Positions 16,613 through 25,929 are shown, counted from the stretch's first letter. The stretch is 39,671 nt of DNA from Longimicrobiales bacterium (GCA_029245345.1 JAQWPM010000016.1:1-39671), one strand, 5' to 3'. The notes: generated by a model not told the origin, from the letters alone. Translations and numbers: made by a program.

Positions 16613-17375
16613 AGACGGGCGTAGAGGTTGTTCGGGTCGGCGCCTGCCAACTCCGTGAGGTACCCAGCGATCTTCTCTGTCACGAGCTGAAAGAAGACCA
16701 CACCCTTTTCTGGCGTCGCCAGGGCCGGGTTACACCGGTGTCGTCCGTGACCTCGGACCAGCGGCGCGGGGCCCATGCCCACCCTTCGTTGATGGCCTCC
16801 AGCGTCCACTCGCGAGCGCGGCCTGGCCCTGCCTGATCCAACGACAGAACCAGATCTGGATTGGTGTGCATCATCAGGCTGGTTTCCATTTCCCCGGCGT
16901 GGTTGTCCACGGCGTCGAAGTGGTCTTGGGTGTCGGGTAAGCGGAACCACGAAAGTGTGCTTAGAAAGACCGGGGTGGACACTTGAGCTTCGCGGACCAT
17001 CTGCTTGAAGTCGTTCCCTCCGTGACCGTTGAGAATCAAGAGCTTGTCGAAGCCCTGTACTTCAAGGCTCTCGATCACATCCAAAAGGACCGCCATCTGC
17101 GTCGATGGGTGCATGTTGATGGTGCCGGGGATGTCCAGCTGCTGCGCATTTGCTCCGAAGGGCACAGTTGGCAGCACCAGGGGGCGGGCGCCCCGCTCCC
17201 ACGCCAAGCGCGCCGCCTCCGCGGCGACGGCGTCACTCTCGTAGACATCCGTGCCGTACGGCAGGTGGAGGTTGTGCGCCTCAGTCGCGCCCCATGGGAG
17301 GATCGCGACGTCGTACTGTGACTCGCGCACAACGCTCCAAGTCGTCTCGGAGAGAACCCACGGGCGACCGGCCAC
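16609..17375 (-). pseudogene. Creatininase-family amidohydrolase, frameshifted near its C-terminus
   Basis: Creatininase-family enzymes are metal-dependent cyclic-amide hydrolases (creatininase, mycofactocin MftE and others). The first 217 or so residues are intact: WGATEAHNLHLPYGTD with metal-binding Glu, His and Asp, ILNGHGGND, HAGEMETSLM, and RWSEVTDDTGV. At about 16730 the frame slips. The original frame reads TRPWRRQKRVWSSFSS and stops at 16680. The neighbouring frame continues the expected family ending NPALATPEKGVVFFQLVTEK and stops at 16609. One extra base between GT and AAC would restore a normal protein. This is either a real one-base deletion or a sequencing error. GTG at 17375 is the start, 2 nt after the symporter stop. 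Confidence 0.8.
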
Positions 17376-17377
17376 GG

Positions 17378-18637
17378 TCAGGCAGTAGCCTGAGAGTCGG
17401 GCTCAGTCTCGCCGCTCTCCCCAGCGTCGACTTCGCCGCCACCCGCCCACTTATCCACGAGTACAGCTGAGGCAGTCTGGCTCCACAGGTTGATCGTGGT
17501 GCGGAACATGTCGGGAATCCGGTCGACGCCCAAAAGAATAGCGAGCCCCGCTATCGGGATACCGACGGCATCCAACGCCGGGGCGAGTGTGACCACGCTG
17601 GAAGACGGCACGGGGGCCACAGTCAGAGATACCAGGAACGTGGCGAGGAGCGCTCCGCTCATCGCGGCCAACGGGAACGGCACTTCGAACAGGTGGGCCA
17701 AGAATACGATGGCAGAGCCCTGGAAGAGCGCACTGCCGGGCCGGTACATCGAGGCTCCAAGGGGGAGCACGAGGTCGGCTACAGTCTCCGAGACGCCCAA
17801 ATTGTTTCGGGCTTCCTCGAGGGTTACCGGGAGCGCGGCGACGGTGCTCGTGGTGGAGAACCCGATTGATGTCGCTCCAAACATCCCCTTCATGAAGCGC
17901 CCGAGTCCGATGCCAGCAACGATCTTGAGGAGCGGAACCATTAACAGGCCGAAGTACAGTGCCAACGCGATCACCACGCTCGCGATGAAGATCGCCAGGC
18001 TCTGGATGAGACCCCACCCGAGCTGCGCAGTCACCGGAGCGGCGAGTCCGAATACACCGATCGGAGCCGTCCAGAGGATCCACCAGACCAATTTGATGAG
18101 CGCCTCGCTCGTGGCCTCAGCGAACTCGATCAGCGTGTCCCTATGCTTCGCCTCTAGCGCACCCGTAGCGGCCGCGAGGAGCGCTGTGAACACGATGAGC
18201 GGTAAGAGCTGCCCCGAACTCGCCGCCGCGAACGGATTGCTCGGGACCAGACTCACCAGAAAGTCCACGATGCCAGGGAGCTCCGGCACCGACTGCACCG
18301 TGGTGGCGGGCACTGGGAGTGCAGGTGCGAACCGAAGCATAAACGCTGTGGTCGCCATACCGACGGCGATCGCCGGGATCAGTGACAACCAATAGAAGCC
18401 GAGCGTCAGGCCGCCCAGTTTCCCGAGCTTCCGAGGATCACCCAGCCCTGCTACGCCGGTGAAGATGACTGCCATCACCAGAGGAATCACCACCATTCGG
18501 ATGGCGTTCATGAACACAGTGCCCAAGGGCGCCGACCCCGTGGCGATCGCCATGAGGAAGTCCGATCCGGTTGCGGCGGCCAACAGCCCCGTTCCGAGCC
18601 CAAGTACGAGGCCGAGTGCGATGAGGAGATGCAGCAT
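17378..18637 (-). CDS. Dicarboxylate/amino acid:cation symporter (DAACS, SLC1-like)
   Basis: This is an inner-membrane sodium- or proton-coupled carrier for glutamate, aspartate or C4-dicarboxylates. The 419-aa protein has the family order of helices, MNAIRMVVIPLVMAVIFTGV in TM2-3, the serine-rich re-entrant loop STTSTVAALPV, and the C-terminal substrate-site helix GVDRIPDMFRTTINLWSQ. This last differs from the NMDG-type signature elsewhere in the family, so the exact substrate is open. The acidic C-terminal tail (GGEVDAGESGETEPD) is cytosolic. It lies 3 nt behind copD and 2 nt ahead of the creatininase-like gene, suggesting a single transcript. Confidence 0.9.
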   Translation of the reverse strand: MLHLLIALGLVLGLGTGLLAAATGSDFLMAIATGSAPLGTVFMNAIRMVVIPLVMAVIFTGVAGLGDPRKLGKLGGLTLGFYWLSLIPAIAVGMATTAFMLRFAPALPVPATTVQSVPELPGIVDFLVSLVPSNPFAAASSGQLLPLIVFTALLAAATGALEAKHRDTLIEFAEATSEALIKLVWWILWTAPIGVFGLAAPVTAQLGWGLIQSLAIFIASVVIALALYFGLLMVPLLKIVAGIGLGRFMKGMFGATSIGFSTTSTVAALPVTLEEARNNLGVSETVADLVLPLGASMYRPGSALFQGSAIVFLAHLFEVPFPLAAMSGALLATFLVSLTVAPVPSSSVVTLAPALDAVGIPIAGLAILLGVDRIPDMFRTTINLWSQTASAVLVDKWAGGGEVDAGESGETEPDSQATA

Positions 18638-18640
18638 TCT

Positions 18641-19513
18641 TTAGTGACCTATGTTGGACCAGGACCAGTCGTGTAGCGGCGAGGTGCGCACGAGCAGAGC
18701 GGTGATCAGGATGACGACATGTGCGAGCAAGAGTTCGAATGTCGCAGCTCGCCGAAGTTCGGCGGGACCGCCTGCTTCTCGCAAGCGGGGCGTGAGCTTC
18801 TTCCAGTTGATCGCTCCCAGCGCCAAGACCCCGAGTACGAGTCCGATCTTCAGCAGGAGGAGGCGGCCGTACGAGGTGGACCCGAGTGCTGCGAGCGAGT
18901 CGAGGTGAAGCCAGGAGCCAATGGTCCCGGTGACGATCAACGCCGCCACCGACGCGAGTGCGATCGGAGAGAAAAGAGGGACGAGTGTGGGAAGCAACGC
19001 ACGCTCGGCCAGAATCACGAACAGGAGCCCCCCGACCCAACTCCCGGCGGCCAGCACATGGATGACATCCGCCGGGAGAGACAACACCCGCAGGGTATCA
19101 GTTCCCGCCGCGTGTCCACTGTATGCTGGAAAAGCGCACATCAGGAGGACGACGATCGCCGTGGGCCACCAAGCGGCCCGGCGCAGGGCGCTGGAGGATG
19201 TACCGGTCGCTGATGCGAGGAAGAGCACGGGAGTCGCCAACGATCCGGCCACCCCCCACAACCATAGCTGTCCCCAGGCGGTCTGGCGGACCAACAGGTT
19301 CGCGTCCTCGGTCCACGTAGCGAAGGGATCCCGGAACTCGATCAACTGTCGGTAGAAGACGAGGCCCATCGCAACAGGCAGCAACAACGCCGCGGTCGAG
19401 CCCATTCGGCGAGCGACTGCGGTGAGATGGTCGCGAGACTCCACGGGTGCCCGTGGCACCACGAAGAAGCGGCCCGTGATCGCCCCCCAAGAGGCGATCA
19501 GGGCCGCGAACAA
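18641..19513 (-). CDS. CopD-family copper resistance membrane protein
   Basis: The 290-aa polytopic membrane protein has about eight helices and CopD-like motifs (AFPAYSGHAAG, DVIHVLAAGSWVGGLLFVILAERAL). CopD proteins are linked to copper uptake or handling across the inner membrane. The start is uncertain. The frame looks coding upstream of the TTG at 19513 (reading PIVNAVTGWLLFAAL), but no ATG, GTG or TTG precedes it there. A different frame just upstream encodes a short signal-like peptide (MRRASFLLLVF...) that ends at a TAG near 19540. A small frameshift may have separated the N-terminus from the body. It lies between the MFS and DAACS genes on the same strand. Confidence 0.75.
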   Translation of the reverse strand: MFAALIASWGAITGRFFVVPRAPVESRDHLTAVARRMGSTAALLLPVAMGLVFYRQLIEFRDPFATWTEDANLLVRQTAWGQLWLWGVAGSLATPVLFLASATGTSSSALRRAAWWPTAIVVLLMCAFPAYSGHAAGTDTLRVLSLPADVIHVLAAGSWVGGLLFVILAERALLPTLVPLFSPIALASVAALIVTGTIGSWLHLDSLAALGSTSYGRLLLLKIGLVLGVLALGAINWKKLTPRLREAGGPAELRRAATFELLLAHVVILITALLVRTSPLHDWSWSNIGH

Positions 19514-19624
19514 AAGCCAGCCCGTGACGGCGTTGACTATGGGATCTCTAGGGGTGTCGCACCCGCAAAGGTGTCGAACACGAGCAGAAGAAAAGACGCG
19601 CGCCGCATATGGGCCTCAGTTGAA

Positions 19625-20863
19625 TCACGTTTTGACAGAAGTCGAATCTAGAGAATGAACCCGGGCCAGGCGAACGATGCTGGCAATGCCCGCGACGGGC
19701 CCGAGCGCCAAGAAGGCGAAGGCCCACCGCCATTGCACCGCCTCGGCCAATATCGGAACGGCTTGCATGGTGACCATGGTCAACAGGAAGCCCAGCGACG
19801 TTTGCAGCATGAGGGCGGTCCCCACGGATTCGGGCGGAGCCACTTCTGTCACCATCGCACTGAATTGCGCCGAGTCTGCCACGACGAAAAAGCCCCACAC
19901 CCAGGTTAAGGCAACCAGGACGGGGAACGGTGCCGAAAAGGCGAACCCGACGGCGACACAACACACACCACTGATCGTCATGGCCAGGTTCACGACCTTG
20001 TGGCGCCCGATCCGATCTGCCGCCATTCCACCCCACACGCACCCGAGTCCCCCAAAAGCGATCGCACCGAATGAGGCCAGCTCAACCCATACGTGGTTGA
20101 CCTGGTCGGTGGCCGCTACCGCGAGAAATACGGAGATCCATGTCCACATGGCATACAGCTCCCACATATGCCCCAAGTAGCCACCGGTGGCGAGCATGGT
20201 CTCTCTGTGCCTCAGGAGGCGCAGTACACGGCTCCACTCAAAGGCTCGGACCGGAAACGGATAAGGCCCCTCACGGTAGCCGACGCCGATGATCAAGGCC
20301 GCGAGCAGTCCAGCGAGGGACGCGCCCCCGACAACCGCCTCCACACTCGGGCCGCCGATGGCTTTCAAGAGATACGGCGTAGCCTTCCCCACCGTGAGCG
20401 CACCCACGACCGTCCCGATCGCGAAGCCACGGGCAGACCGGAACCAGGTGGAGATCATTTTCATGCCTGGTGGATATACACCGGCCAGGAAGATCCCTGT
20501 GGCGAACCTGGCGGCCAGCGCAGCTTCGTAGGATGGAACGACCAACAAAGCGGCATTAGCCGAGGCCGCGAGTGCTGCGGATATTGTGAAATAGGCCCGA
20601 TTCGAAACAATGTCCGCGAGGTTGAAGAGCGCCCCTGCGGCCGTTCCGATCACAAAGCCGAGCTGGACCACCGTAGTGAGCCACCCCACCTGAGTGGACG
20701 ACAAACCCCAACGCAGCTGAAGCTCTGGGCCCACAGCTGTGGCGGTCATCCAGGCAGATAGAGACAGGAGCATGCCAGCCGAGACGAGGCCGAGCATGCG
20801 CCATCGCTTCGGATCGTCGTCGACGAGGCCCGGCGGGTTTCCGGAGGCCTCTGTAGGGGTCAC
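19625..20863 (-). CDS. Major facilitator superfamily transporter
   Basis: The 412-aa, 12-helix carrier begins with a cytosolic N-tail (VTPTEASGNPPGLVDDDPKRWR) before TM1 (MLGLVSAGMLLSLSAW). The MFS loop 2-3 region and the central loop are recognisable, as is GMAADRIGRHKVVN between TM8 and TM9, a typical MFS GxxxDRxGR signature. The substrate is unknown. The frame extends to 20932, but that would overlap the proline dehydrogenase gene by 70 nt. GTG at 20863 overlaps its TAG (TAGTG), which fits the tight spacing elsewhere in this run. An internal ATG ahead of TM1 is also possible. Being directly coupled to proline dehydrogenase, it might import proline or another amino acid (inference only). 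Confidence 0.82.
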   Translation of the reverse strand: MTPTEASGNPPGLVDDDPKRWRMLGLVSAGMLLSLSAWMTATAVGPELQLRWGLSSTQVGWLTTVVQLGFVIGTAAGALFNLADIVSNRAYFTISAALAASANAALLVVPSYEAALAARFATGIFLAGVYPPGMKMISTWFRSARGFAIGTVVGALTVGKATPYLLKAIGGPSVEAVVGGASLAGLLAALIIGVGYREGPYPFPVRAFEWSRVLRLLRHRETMLATGGYLGHMWELYAMWTWISVFLAVAATDQVNHVWVELASFGAIAFGGLGCVWGGMAADRIGRHKVVNLAMTISGVCCVAVGFAFSAPFPVLVALTWVWGFFVVADSAQFSAMVTEVAPPESVGTALMLQTSLGFLLTMVTMQAVPILAEAVQWRWAFAFLALGPVAGIASIVRLARVHSLDSTSVKT

Positions 20864-21777
20864 TACCGGACGAGCTGCTTCATCACGAACCAGACGTTCG
20901 CTGGTCGTTCCGCGAGGCGTCGCATGTACCAAGGGAACCAGGCCGACCCGTAGCTGATGAGGACGCGGAGTGCGCGCCCGTCCCGCACCAAGCGCTCCTG
21001 TTCTCCTCGCGTGATGCCGTACAGCATGGCGAACTCGTGTGCGTCCTTCTCCAGATCCAGCTCATACGCCATTCGGTTGGCCTCGCCGATCATTCTGGGG
21101 TCGTGGGTGCCCAACACCGGTCTCCCCCTCCCCCCGTTGGCTTTTGCCCGCAAAAGCATACTGGTCAACCGAATGAAATTTTGATCCACATCGGTCTTCC
21201 GAGGGAACGCGACACTCTCCGGTTCGTTGTACGCACCCTTTACCAGTCGGATCGACGGATCGAGTGGGAGCAGTTCTTCCAGGTCTCCCTTTGTGCGGTG
21301 CAGGTACGATTGGATGCATAGACCCACGTTCTCGTGTTTCGCGCGAGAGGCCTTGAACATGTCGAGGGTCGCATCGACGTAGTCAGAGCCCTCCATGTCG
21401 ATCCAGACCAACGAATCCGTGGCGCTGATCAGCGTATCCAGGCGCTCCTGAGCCCCGTTGGCCCCGAAATCTAGGCCGAGCTGGGTCGGCTTGATGGAGA
21501 CCTCCGTGCTGAGCTTCTTCGACTTGATCTCGCCCAGTACGTCGAGGTAGTGCTCGACGACTCCGTCTGCTTCGTCCACGGATGCGAGGTTCTCGCCGAG
21601 AAGCGTGACGGTGGTATTTGCCCCTGTCGCTTCAAGCGTGCTCGCCTCACCGAGGGCATCGTTCAAGCCTTCGCCTGGCATGAATCGTTCTGTGGCGCGC
21701 TTCACGAATCCGTATTGGGGGAGTCGCTCGGCGAGGAACGGGTTTGTGGAAGCCCACAACAGCGCGTTGCGCATCAT
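20863..21777 (-). CDS. Proline dehydrogenase (monofunctional)
   Basis: This FAD enzyme oxidises proline to pyrroline-5-carboxylate and feeds electrons to quinone. The 304-aa protein matches the short Thermus/Bacillus type rather than the long PutA. It has SIKPTQLGLDF, WIDMEGSDYVDATLDMF, GLCIQSYLHRT, IRLVKGAYNEP with the conserved Lys, GTHDPRMI and the C-terminal SYGSAWFPWYMRRLAERP, in which the paired Arg residues bind the proline carboxylate. No P5C dehydrogenase is in the window, so the second step must be encoded elsewhere. It lies 24 nt behind the M55 peptidase gene and overlaps the MFS gene start. Proline released from peptides by neighbouring hydrolases could be its source. Confidence 0.93.
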   Translation of the reverse strand: MMRNALLWASTNPFLAERLPQYGFVKRATERFMPGEGLNDALGEASTLEATGANTTVTLLGENLASVDEADGVVEHYLDVLGEIKSKKLSTEVSIKPTQLGLDFGANGAQERLDTLISATDSLVWIDMEGSDYVDATLDMFKASRAKHENVGLCIQSYLHRTKGDLEELLPLDPSIRLVKGAYNEPESVAFPRKTDVDQNFIRLTSMLLRAKANGGRGRPVLGTHDPRMIGEANRMAYELDLEKDAHEFAMLYGITRGEQERLVRDGRALRVLISYGSAWFPWYMRRLAERPANVWFVMKQLVR

Positions 21778-21801
21778 GACGAAGGCGGCCTTTCGGTTGG
21801 G

Positions 21802-22701
21802 TTAGACACTGACGAAGCGATACATGAGGCGGATCAGACGGTACGCTTCGCTTGCGCTGCGAGCGGAGTACTCGATGGTATACCCGTCCAGCTTCTTTAC
21901 CCCAGGAATCGACTGGAGCACGTCCACATGCAGCGTGGATGTGAACCGCATGCGGAGGACCACAGGGTCGCCCACGTCGAATACTTCATAGCCGTCGTTG
22001 TCGAGACGTTCGAGGGCAGTCTTCACCCCTTCGCGAAGGCGTTCCCTCACAACCTCCGGGTGGATGAGTCGAGCGGACGCCGGTGTCTCGGCAGTCTTCG
22101 TCGTAACAGTCTCTGCTCCGAGCAGCGCACTCAGTTCAGCCGCAGCAGCGGAATCGCCTGACGCGAGGAGGACGGGCACTCCGTGACTCCCAGCGAAAGC
22201 GGCATTCATCCCACCCTCGCCGACCTCGATGTCGTTCAGCCACAGGCCTTTCACGGATCCTGTTCCCGTGTGGGCGAGGAATCCGTCTGGGTCACCTGCC
22301 TTCGCGTGATATCCGATGAAGATGGCCCCGTCGAACGATGCATCGAGGCCTTGGACCATTCCGAGCGGCTTGATCGACCCCTGGATGTACGTCACCCGTG
22401 GATCGAGTTGGGTGTGAAGCAGGTTCTGCATGTCACCGTGTGAGTCGTTGACCAAGATTTCCGCACCTGGGTCCCGCGCGAAGATCTCCTCAATGACCGT
22501 GTTGACCTCAGCGGTCATGAGTTGCCGGCCGGTCGCGTAGTCCTTCCCGCCCGAGGACGCCATCGCACCGGTACCGATTCCACCGATGCCTTCCATGTCG
22601 ACCGAGATAAAAATCTTCACCTGCTCCTGCGCTGCGCCTACACACGGCGCCAAGACCGCCGCAATCGCCACAAGCAGGATCCTCAAGACCCGGGCGGTCA
22701 T
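21802..22701 (-). CDS. Exported M55-family D-aminopeptidase (DppA-like)
   Basis: This is a zinc aminopeptidase for D-amino-acid-containing peptides by family. The 299-aa protein has a signal peptide (MTARVLRILLVAIAAVLAPCVGAAQ). It then has ISVDMEGIGGI with the metal-binding Asp and Glu of M55 enzymes, VNDSHGDM with a metal-ligand His, IGYHAKAG, and VPVLLASGDSAA. Export is unusual compared with cytosolic Bacillus DppA, but fits an enzyme working on wall or external peptides. ATG at 22701 is chosen because it yields the signal peptide and overlaps the upstream stop (ATGA with the sortilin-like gene). It is followed by proline dehydrogenase. Confidence 0.9.
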   Translation of the reverse strand: MTARVLRILLVAIAAVLAPCVGAAQEQVKIFISVDMEGIGGIGTGAMASSGGKDYATGRQLMTAEVNTVIEEIFARDPGAEILVNDSHGDMQNLLHTQLDPRVTYIQGSIKPLGMVQGLDASFDGAIFIGYHAKAGDPDGFLAHTGTGSVKGLWLNDIEVGEGGMNAAFAGSHGVPVLLASGDSAAAAELSALLGAETVTTKTAETPASARLIHPEVVRERLREGVKTALERLDNDGYEVFDVGDPVVLRMRFTSTLHVDVLQSIPGVKKLDGYTIEYSARSASEAYRLIRLMYRFVSV

Positions 22702-25700
22702 CGGCCGCTCCCGAACGGGGTGTATCCGGCCGCTTGTAGCTCCGCTCGGTAGTCGGCTATCCCACCCGCCATGATGCTGGCCAATTCGCGCTCGATGGTG
22801 TCTGCGGCTTCTCTCGCCCGGTCCATCATATGGCGCGTGTTCTCTGACGGTGCTCCATCCCCGCCCATGATCCGGCCAATCGGGCTGCCAACGGCTGCTG
22901 CGACCGTGGCTCCGCGTGGACACATGCCCTGGCATTCCGGGCCGGTGAAGAGCCGCTGATTGAGACTCATGAGTGCGTCCTGCAATTCTCGACCCTGGTC
23001 CATCAGGTCATCTGCGTCGTCCTCTAGGGTCTCGAGTACGGTGGCGACCCGCTGGATCACCTGGCTCAACTCCAGCCTGGCATCGTTCACCCGCGCCCCA
23101 ACCGCGTTCATGTCGATCAGGGCATCGCGCTTGGCGACCAGATCCGCCGTTGCAGGTGGGTCACGAGGATCACTGCGTACTTCCAACATCGTGGAGGAAG
23201 TGAGGCCGTCCATGCTCACCGCGACCTCATAGGTGCCTGGAAAGACGGTCATTTGGCGTGGGAACATGCTCTCGTCGGCATCTCCGCCTGGGCGGAGGTT
23301 CCAAACCCAGCGATTGGTGCCCTCGTCCGCAGGAACGGAACGGGAGAACACGAGTGCTCCGTCTCCGTCTGTGATCTCTACGGAAGCCCTTCCTGCATCT
23401 GCTGCCCAGAACGTGAGGATGGCCCCGTTAGGCCTGGTTTCGGCCTGCTGCATGGCGTGGCCGGTGGATCTGTATCCGATCGCCTCCGCGATGGTTACGT
23501 CGTACGCGGGCGGCGGAGCGAAGGCGTGCACTGCCGTCGAACGAATCGACGGGTCCTCGGACAACTCCCGTAGGGGCCGGATGTCATCCAGGACGATCAA
23601 CGCCCGCCCGTGGGTTCCTAGCACTAAGTCTGCATCGCGCGGGTGCACCACGAGGTCCCGAATGGGGACTGCCGGGACGCCCGAAGTATAACTCTCCCAA
23701 CTACTTCCGCGGTCTAAGCTCATGCGCAGCCCGAACTCGGTTCCGAGGAAAAGCAGGTTCGGATTCTCGGGATCCTCTTCGATGGCATGCACGAAGGCAT
23801 CGATATCGGGGCTGCCCAGTGACGTCCACGTCGCACCGTAGTCTTCAGTCACATAGACACGGGGGGTCCAGTCCCCGCGTCGGTGATCTTCTGCGACAAG
23901 ATAGGCCCTGCCCTCCACATGCTTCGAGGGCTGCACGTCGGGAACCCAGATCCCGTGAGGAAGCCCGACCACGTTATCTCGGACGTTGGTCCAGGTGGCC
24001 CCGCCGTCACGCGTGATCTGCACGTTTCCGTCGTCCGTCCCGACCCAGATGACACCCGATTCGAGGTGACTGGGTGCGATGGAGATGATCGTGGTGTGCA
24101 TTTCTGCACCCGACGCGTCCGTGGTAAGTCCGCCACTCTCGTAGGCCCGCTGCTTGGCCGGGTCATCCGTGGTCAGGTCGGGTGAGATGATCTCCCAACT
24201 CCGTCCTTGATCCGCGCTACGGTGGAGGAACTGACTGCCCAGGTAAATCACGCTCAAATTCTGCGGATCGTACGTGAGGCCAGCGTTCCAGTTGAAGCGC
24301 AAGTCAGCCCCGTCCGGATGCACTGGTTGGATGCTGCGCCGGGCCCCGGTGTTCTTGTCGAAGTGGGAGAGGTTCCCGCCCTGAGACATCGAGTATCCGA
24401 AGTTGTCCGGGTCGGACCAATCCGTCATCACGCTGAACCCGTCACCGCCTCCTACGCGGCGCCAGTGAGCGTTCAGGATGCCCTTGTTCTCCCAGACGGT
24501 GCTCGGCCCGTACCACGAGCCGTTGTCCTGGAGCCCGCCGTAGATGTTGAACGGCGTGTCGTTATCGACGCTGATATGGTAGAACTGCGCCAAACCGAGG
24601 TTTTCCACGAAGCGCCAGTGCTCGCCGCGGTCGTAGGTGAACGCGATGCCGCCGTCCTCTCCCAGGATCATGCGGCGCGAATCTGCCGGATCGATCCATA
24701 ACTCGTGCACATCCCCGTGGATGATCCCGCTCGGAACCACCGTTTTCCAGTTGCGGCCCTGGTCTTCACTGACCTCGATCGCTGACTGCAACCGATACAG
24801 CCGGTTTTCGTTGGTAGGGTCAATGCGCAGGTCAGAGTAGTAGAACGGGCGCGGGTTCACTCCGGGTTGGTCGGAGATCGTATTCCAAGTGACCCCACCA
24901 TCGTCCGAGCGGACGAGCGCCGACTTCTCCGCCTCGATGAGTGCATAAACGACGTTCGGATTGGACGGTGCAATCGCCAGACCAATACGCCCGAGGTCCC
25001 CCGAGGGGATCCCGTCGTCGGCGGAGACCTGGCGCCACGTGTCCCCACCATTATGGGTCACGAAGAGGCCGGAGCCTTCACCACCCGAGGTCAGGAACCA
25101 TGGATCGCGCCTGAAGTCCCACATGGCCGCGAAGATCTTGTCGGGATTCGACGGGTCCATGACCATCTCGGACACGCCCGTACGCTGGTTCTGCCAGAGG
25201 ACGCGATCCCACGAGCGCCCGCCGTCACGTGTGCGGTAAACACCGCGCTCCTGGCCGTCAGACCAGGCGGGGCCCAGAACGCCCACGTAGACGACGTCCG
25301 GGTCGGTGGGGTGTGTCAGGATCCGATGGATGCGCTCGGAGCGCTCCAGTCCCATCGATTTCCAGTTCCGTCCCCCATCGATCGACTTGAAGAGGCCCCG
25401 CCCTACACCCGCACTATTGCGTGGGTTGCCTTCCCCGGTTCCCGCCCAAACGATATCCGGATTCGGCTGGAACACAGCAACGGAGCCGATTCCGAGCGTA
25501 TTCTGCTCGTCGAAGATCGGGTCCCAGGTGATGCCCCCGTCCACGGACTTGAAGAGCCCGCCGGTCGAGCCCCCGACATACACGATGTTGGGGTCCGAGA
25601 GGACCACCTCGACGTCCGATACACGCCCGCTCATTCCTGCGGGGCCAATCTCACGGGCCTGCATTGAGGCGAATGCGTCGGTGGACTGGCCAGAGAGTGG

Positions 25701-25751
25701 GGCGGCCACTGCGACCAGCGAAAAGAAGACGAGTAAACGACCGGTCCTCAT
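22698..25751 (-). CDS. Secreted sortilin/VPS10-like BNR-repeat beta-propeller protein
   Basis: The 1017-aa exported protein has the signal peptide MRTGRLLVFFSLVAVAAPLSGQ. At least eleven Asp-box-type motifs (SxDxGxxW) are spread over residues 50-700: SVDGGITW, SIDGGRNW, TRDGGRSW, THNGGDTW, SDDGGVTW, SEDQGRNW, TYDRGEHW, SADQGRSW, TRDGGATW, TEDYGATW and SLDRGSSW. Such repeats build sortilin-like or xyloglucanase-like propellers. A beta-sandwich region (about 780-880) and a helical C-terminus follow. Proteins of this architecture are annotated as glycosyl hydrolases, but catalysis is unproved, and peptide binding as in sortilin is equally possible. AGGAG precedes ATG 25751 by 6 nt. It heads the seven-gene run and overlaps the M55 gene. 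A 7-bp-arm hairpin (25786-25805) lies in its leader. Confidence 0.88.
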   Translation of the reverse strand: MRTGRLLVFFSLVAVAAPLSGQSTDAFASMQAREIGPAGMSGRVSDVEVVLSDPNIVYVGGSTGGLFKSVDGGITWDPIFDEQNTLGIGSVAVFQPNPDIVWAGTGEGNPRNSAGVGRGLFKSIDGGRNWKSMGLERSERIHRILTHPTDPDVVYVGVLGPAWSDGQERGVYRTRDGGRSWDRVLWQNQRTGVSEMVMDPSNPDKIFAAMWDFRRDPWFLTSGGEGSGLFVTHNGGDTWRQVSADDGIPSGDLGRIGLAIAPSNPNVVYALIEAEKSALVRSDDGGVTWNTISDQPGVNPRPFYYSDLRIDPTNENRLYRLQSAIEVSEDQGRNWKTVVPSGIIHGDVHELWIDPADSRRMILGEDGGIAFTYDRGEHWRFVENLGLAQFYHISVDNDTPFNIYGGLQDNGSWYGPSTVWENKGILNAHWRRVGGGDGFSVMTDWSDPDNFGYSMSQGGNLSHFDKNTGARRSIQPVHPDGADLRFNWNAGLTYDPQNLSVIYLGSQFLHRSADQGRSWEIISPDLTTDDPAKQRAYESGGLTTDASGAEMHTTIISIAPSHLESGVIWVGTDDGNVQITRDGGATWTNVRDNVVGLPHGIWVPDVQPSKHVEGRAYLVAEDHRRGDWTPRVYVTEDYGATWTSLGSPDIDAFVHAIEEDPENPNLLFLGTEFGLRMSLDRGSSWESYTSGVPAVPIRDLVVHPRDADLVLGTHGRALIVLDDIRPLRELSEDPSIRSTAVHAFAPPPAYDVTIAEAIGYRSTGHAMQQAETRPNGAILTFWAADAGRASVEITDGDGALVFSRSVPADEGTNRWVWNLRPGGDADESMFPRQMTVFPGTYEVAVSMDGLTSSTMLEVRSDPRDPPATADLVAKRDALIDMNAVGARVNDARLELSQVIQRVATVLETLEDDADDLMDQGRELQDALMSLNQRLFTGPECQGMCPRGATVAAAVGSPIGRIMGGDGAPSENTRHMMDRAREAADTIERELASIMAGGIADYRAELQAAGYTPFGSGR

Positions 25752-25929
25752 GAATTGCTCCTGACTGGAAAAACGTACGCCGAGCCTGGTGGCTGGGCCC
25801 ACCAGATTAGGCCCGAACGAAGGAGCGGGCTACCCAAGCCCAAAAGGAAATCGGCCCCCGCGCCGGGAAAGCACGAGGGCGGATTCGAAGTCGATCTCTT
25901 TCGGGGCGGGCTCCGTTAGGATCTAGCTC

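Noticed and set aside
25786-25805. CTGGTGG-N6-CCACCAG hairpin before the sortilin-like gene as a riboswitch or terminator
   Set aside because: The stem is short, the T-run is 10 nt away, and there is no riboswitch-like core; it may be chance.
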